DNA of 64,000 nt from JBBIMP01 sp037444305 (GTDB taxonomy: Bacteria; Acidobacteriota; UBA6911): positions 1 through 64,000 of the forward strand of contig JBBIMP010000013.1 of NCBI GenBank assembly GCA_037444305.1. The letters run 5' to 3'. The translations under genes were made by a program, and so were the position numbers. Positions within the stretch are counted from its first letter, which is position 1. Each line of letters begins with the position of its first letter. Below the pieces are notes generated by a model. The model made no database searches and was not told where the DNA came from. It saw only the letters and a list, made by a program, of their open reading frames with translations. Positions 61,762 through 64,000 of the stretch are shown one piece after another.

Positions 61762-62910
61762 ATGCCGTGCGAGAATGCGCGGGATCAACGGATAGTCGTG
61801 ATCGATGACGACGACGTCATGCGGCTCTCCTGCCGGCAGATACTCCAGAAGGCCGGCTATCAGGTCGAAACCTTCGGCAATGGCCACGACGGGATACGGC
61901 GAATTCAGGAGGCCAGGCCTGCTCTCCTGATCGTGGACATTAAGATGCCGGAGGTGGACGGCTTCGAGGTGATCGACATCGTTCGCAAGATCGATCCCGA
62001 TCTCGTGATCGTCGTCATCACCGGGTACGCCACGATCGAGACCGCCGTCGATGCCATGAAGGCCGGGGCCTACGACTTTCTCCCAAAGCCATTCACACCG
62101 AACGAGTTGCGGCTGATCATCGGCCGCGGCTTCGAGCGCTGGCGCCTGACCAAGGAAGCGCAGCGTCTGCGCCGGGAGAAAGAGGATGTCGAGCGCAAAT
62201 TCGTCTCGCTGGTATCCCACCAGCTCAAAAGCCCGCTGGTTGCAGTCAAACAGTATTTGGACGTTCTGATGTGCATCTCGCGGGAACAACTGCCGGAGAC
62301 TGCGGCCGAGTGGGTTCACCGCTCCCAGGCGAGACTGGGCGAGATGCTGACGATCATCCATGACTGGCTTGCACTTTCGCGCATAGGCAGCGGTTCGCTG
62401 TGCGATTGCCGGGCGGCTACGGACCTCGGCGCAGTGGCGGCCGCAGCAATCCTCGAGCATCAGCAAGGCCCCGGGGGCGTGGAGGTTTCGTTCACGGCAT
62501 CGATTCCGCCCGACCTGCCTCTCGTGCGCGGCGATGAAGTGAGCCTCCGCACGCTGGTCGGCAACCTGGTGAGCAATGCCGTCAAGTACAACCGCCCGGG
62601 AGGCGCCGTGTCGGTCAATGCCTTCAGGGCCGGCAGCCAGGTCACGCTCGAGGTGAGCGATACCGGAATCGGGATTCCGGAAGCGGCGCTGCACCGGCTG
62701 TTCGACGAATTCTACCGGGTAAAGACGCCGGAAACGCGGAACATCCCGGGGACGGGCCTCGGCCTTGCCATCTGCCGCAGGATTGTCAGCGAACTGGGTG
62801 GAACCATCGATGTCCGAAGCAGGGAGGGCGAAGGAACCACATTCATCATTCATCTCTCGCTAGCCGAGAAAAACGCCGGGATCGAAACCCAATCAGGTGA
62901 GTGCCAATGA
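61762..62910 (+). CDS. Receiver-histidine kinase hybrid
   Basis: A 382-residue protein: receiver ('VIDDDDVMRLS', phospho-Asp in 'LIVDIKMPEVDGFE', 'LPKPFTPNEL'), a coiled coil, HisKA ('VSLVSHQLKSPLVAV') and HATPase ('NLVSNAVKYN', 'DTGIGI', 'GTGLGLAI'). No membrane part. It resembles the receiver-PAS-kinase at 55579 without the PAS domain. The 141-bp spacer upstream holds no feature that I can name. The next receiver overlaps its stop by 4 bp. Confidence 0.92.
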   Translation: MPCENARDQRIVVIDDDDVMRLSCRQILQKAGYQVETFGNGHDGIRRIQEARPALLIVDIKMPEVDGFEVIDIVRKIDPDLVIVVITGYATIETAVDAMKAGAYDFLPKPFTPNELRLIIGRGFERWRLTKEAQRLRREKEDVERKFVSLVSHQLKSPLVAVKQYLDVLMCISREQLPETAAEWVHRSQARLGEMLTIIHDWLALSRIGSGSLCDCRAATDLGAVAAAAILEHQQGPGGVEVSFTASIPPDLPLVRGDEVSLRTLVGNLVSNAVKYNRPGGAVSVNAFRAGSQVTLEVSDTGIGIPEAALHRLFDEFYRVKTPETRNIPGTGLGLAICRRIVSELGGTIDVRSREGEGTTFIIHLSLAEKNAGIETQSGECQ

Positions 62911-63332
62911 GCGAACAAAAAACTGTGCTGATCATCGACGACGACCGGGACTTTGTCGCCGCCATCGAGACCCTGCTGACGCATTACGGATATCGCGTCG
63001 CCACGGCGGCGGACGGGCGTGCGGGGTTGCAGGAAGCCAAACGGCTGCTGCCGGACCTGATCCTGCTCGACATAATAATGTCTGAGAGGACCGAGGGATT
63101 CTTCGTCCTGCAGGAAATACGCCGGACCGCTGCCTTGAGCAACACCCCGGTGATCGTCGTGTCTTCCATCTATTCCGATCAACCCATTTTCCGCATCAGT
63201 CCGGAAGCCGGCTGGCTCCCGGCCAACCTATTCTTGCCGAAACCGGTGGAGCCGGCCAGACTGCTGGAAGAGGCGCGCCGGCTCACTGGGGGTGGAGGCA
63301 GCCAGGCAACGGTCGCAGGGGGGGAACGATGA
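62907..63332 (+). CDS. Stand-alone receiver domain protein (copy 4)
   Basis: A 141-residue receiver: 'IIDDDRDF', phospho-Asp in 'LLDIIMSERTEGFF', Lys in 'FLPKPVEPARL'. ATG overlaps the kinase stop (ATGA) and has AGGTGA upstream; a GTG two codons earlier is less likely. It is overlapped by the next gene in the same way, so kinase, receiver and iron-sulfur subunit form one operon. Confidence 0.9.
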   Translation: MSEQKTVLIIDDDRDFVAAIETLLTHYGYRVATAADGRAGLQEAKRLLPDLILLDIIMSERTEGFFVLQEIRRTAALSNTPVIVVSSIYSDQPIFRISPEAGWLPANLFLPKPVEPARLLEEARRLTGGGGSQATVAGGER

Positions 63333-64000
63333 AAATATTAAAGATGCCCAAGGACAATCTAGACCTCTTCGTATCCGTCCTTCCTGCCTTCGGACAGGTC
63401 TACGCCCCGGTTCGACGAGGAAGCGGCTACGCCTTCGCGCCGCCGGCGCGCTGGTCCGAAGTGTGCATGGACTACACGCGGACCCATCTCCCCCCCAAAA
63501 AATTCGTTCTGCCGCCGAGGGAACCCACGTTCCGCTTTGACCCGGGCCAGGGTTTCCAGGATCTGCTCGCGGAGGCCTCGACGCCCACGGTGCTCTTCGG
63601 CGTGCACGCCTACGACATATACGGGTTGAACATCCTGGACCGCGTTTTCGCGCAGGGGCCCTACAAGGATCCCTATTACATCGCCCGCCGCCAGAGCACG
63701 GCCGTGATCGGCGCCGATTTCCGGCCCGACGAACTCCACTTCGCCCTTTCGATGAACGCTGACTTCGTGGACAGCGGGTTCGACCTTTTCCTGAGCGACC
63801 TCGGCGACGACTACCTGGTGCTTGTCGGGACGAGCCGGGGGGATGACATCGTCCTCCTGAGCGGCTGCCTGATGGAGGAACCTTCAGTGGCGGACATCGC
63901 CGAGTACAAGCGCCGCTCAAACCTGCGCCGCGCAGGTTACCGCAACCGGGTCAAACTGGAAGACCTGCCGGAGATCCTCGAGATGGAGTACCACAGCAGG
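63329..64000 (+). CDS. Hydrogenase/sulfite-reductase-type 4Fe-4S subunit, N-terminal part
   Basis: An open frame of 224 codons that leaves the window without a stop. It resembles the N-terminus of [NiFe]-hydrogenase beta/anaerobic sulfite reductase A-type subunits: 'KKFVLPPREPTFRF' and 'TVLFGVHAYDIYGLNILDRVF'. The usual 'GVRPCDI' Cys position is Tyr here. Its ferredoxin clusters should lie beyond the edge. GGGGGGAA precedes the ATG, which overlaps the receiver stop. It probably opens a second redox-enzyme operon, possibly a group 3 [NiFe] hydrogenase. Confidence 0.7.
   Translation, partial: MKILKMPKDNLDLFVSVLPAFGQVYAPVRRGSGYAFAPPARWSEVCMDYTRTHLPPKKFVLPPREPTFRFDPGQGFQDLLAEASTPTVLFGVHAYDIYGLNILDRVFAQGPYKDPYYIARRQSTAVIGADFRPDELHFALSMNADFVDSGFDLFLSDLGDDYLVLVGTSRGDDIVLLSGCLMEEPSVADIAEYKRRSNLRRAGYRNRVKLEDLPEILEMEYHSR

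Noticed and set aside
1..64000. CRISPR arrays, insertion sequences, prophage, rRNA and tRNA genes
   Set aside because: None seen: no regularly spaced direct repeats, no transposase or integrase motifs, and no rRNA or tRNA consensus on either strand.

Overview
The window is a high-GC (roughly 60-65%) bacterial chromosome segment, most likely from an anaerobic member of the Acidobacteriota or a close relative. The lineage is inferred from a secreted protein of the VWFA-related acidobacterial family, a family S46 dipeptidyl-peptidase, a POTRA protein and periplasmic sensor kinases (a diderm cell), and a complete trimeric [FeFe]-hydrogenase locus. I saw no rRNA, tRNA, CRISPR array, prophage or intact transposase. 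Most genes are ordinary and densely packed, often with 4-base ATGA overlaps.

Positions 1-17 kb are mainly housekeeping: prolyl-tRNA synthetase, GlyA, a DinG-like helicase, a secreted TPR protein, D-aminoacyl-tRNA deacylase, a zinc-ribbon coiled-coil protein, RNase H, a POTRA protein, a VWA protein, a glycosyltransferase, an OmpR-type two-component pair and RNase D. Gene decay is visible here: a HAD-hydrolase stub and an internally deleted nitrilase.

Positions 16.7-24.5 kb, minus strand, hold a coherent and unusual operon: two membrane-anchored GcvH-fold proteins, a HybA-like 4Fe-4S protein, a HybB/NrfD-like membrane protein, a third GcvH-fold protein with an N-terminal cysteine module, a sensor kinase with two c-type heme-binding motifs, a sigma-54 activator and an archaemetzincin. 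All three GcvH-like proteins appear to lack the lipoyl-lysine. A sigma-54-type promoter and two dyads about 200 bp upstream of it precede the operon. A 262-bp nested inverted repeat follows.

Positions 25-44 kb are mixed: an MBL hydrolase, a TtcA-like thiolase, the S46 peptidase, several zinc-ribbon proteins of unknown role, a HAD phosphatase with a stop at codon 3, RluA-type pseudouridine synthase, a NUDIX hydrolase, PolA without a proofreading motif, an ECF sigma/anti-sigma/degenerate HtrA-like operon, CPBP and M48 proteases, a gene fragment and a secreted propeller-like protein.

Positions 44.2-64 kb form a hydrogen-metabolism island: receiver, DRTGG, PHP, GHKL ATPase, HydC, [2Fe-2S] ferredoxin, HydB fused to a GltD-like flavoprotein, HydA; then a receiver, Rex, a histidine kinase whose sensor part is an H-cluster-type hydrogenase domain, a receiver-PAS-kinase, and maturases HydG, HydE and HydF. 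Two near-identical promoters with Rex-type operators start the two halves. Further receivers, a receiver-kinase and the start of a hydrogenase/sulfite-reductase-type iron-sulfur subunit run off the right edge. The picture is an NAD(P)H/ferredoxin-linked hydrogenase under NADH control (Rex), with probable H2 or redox sensing by the fused kinase.
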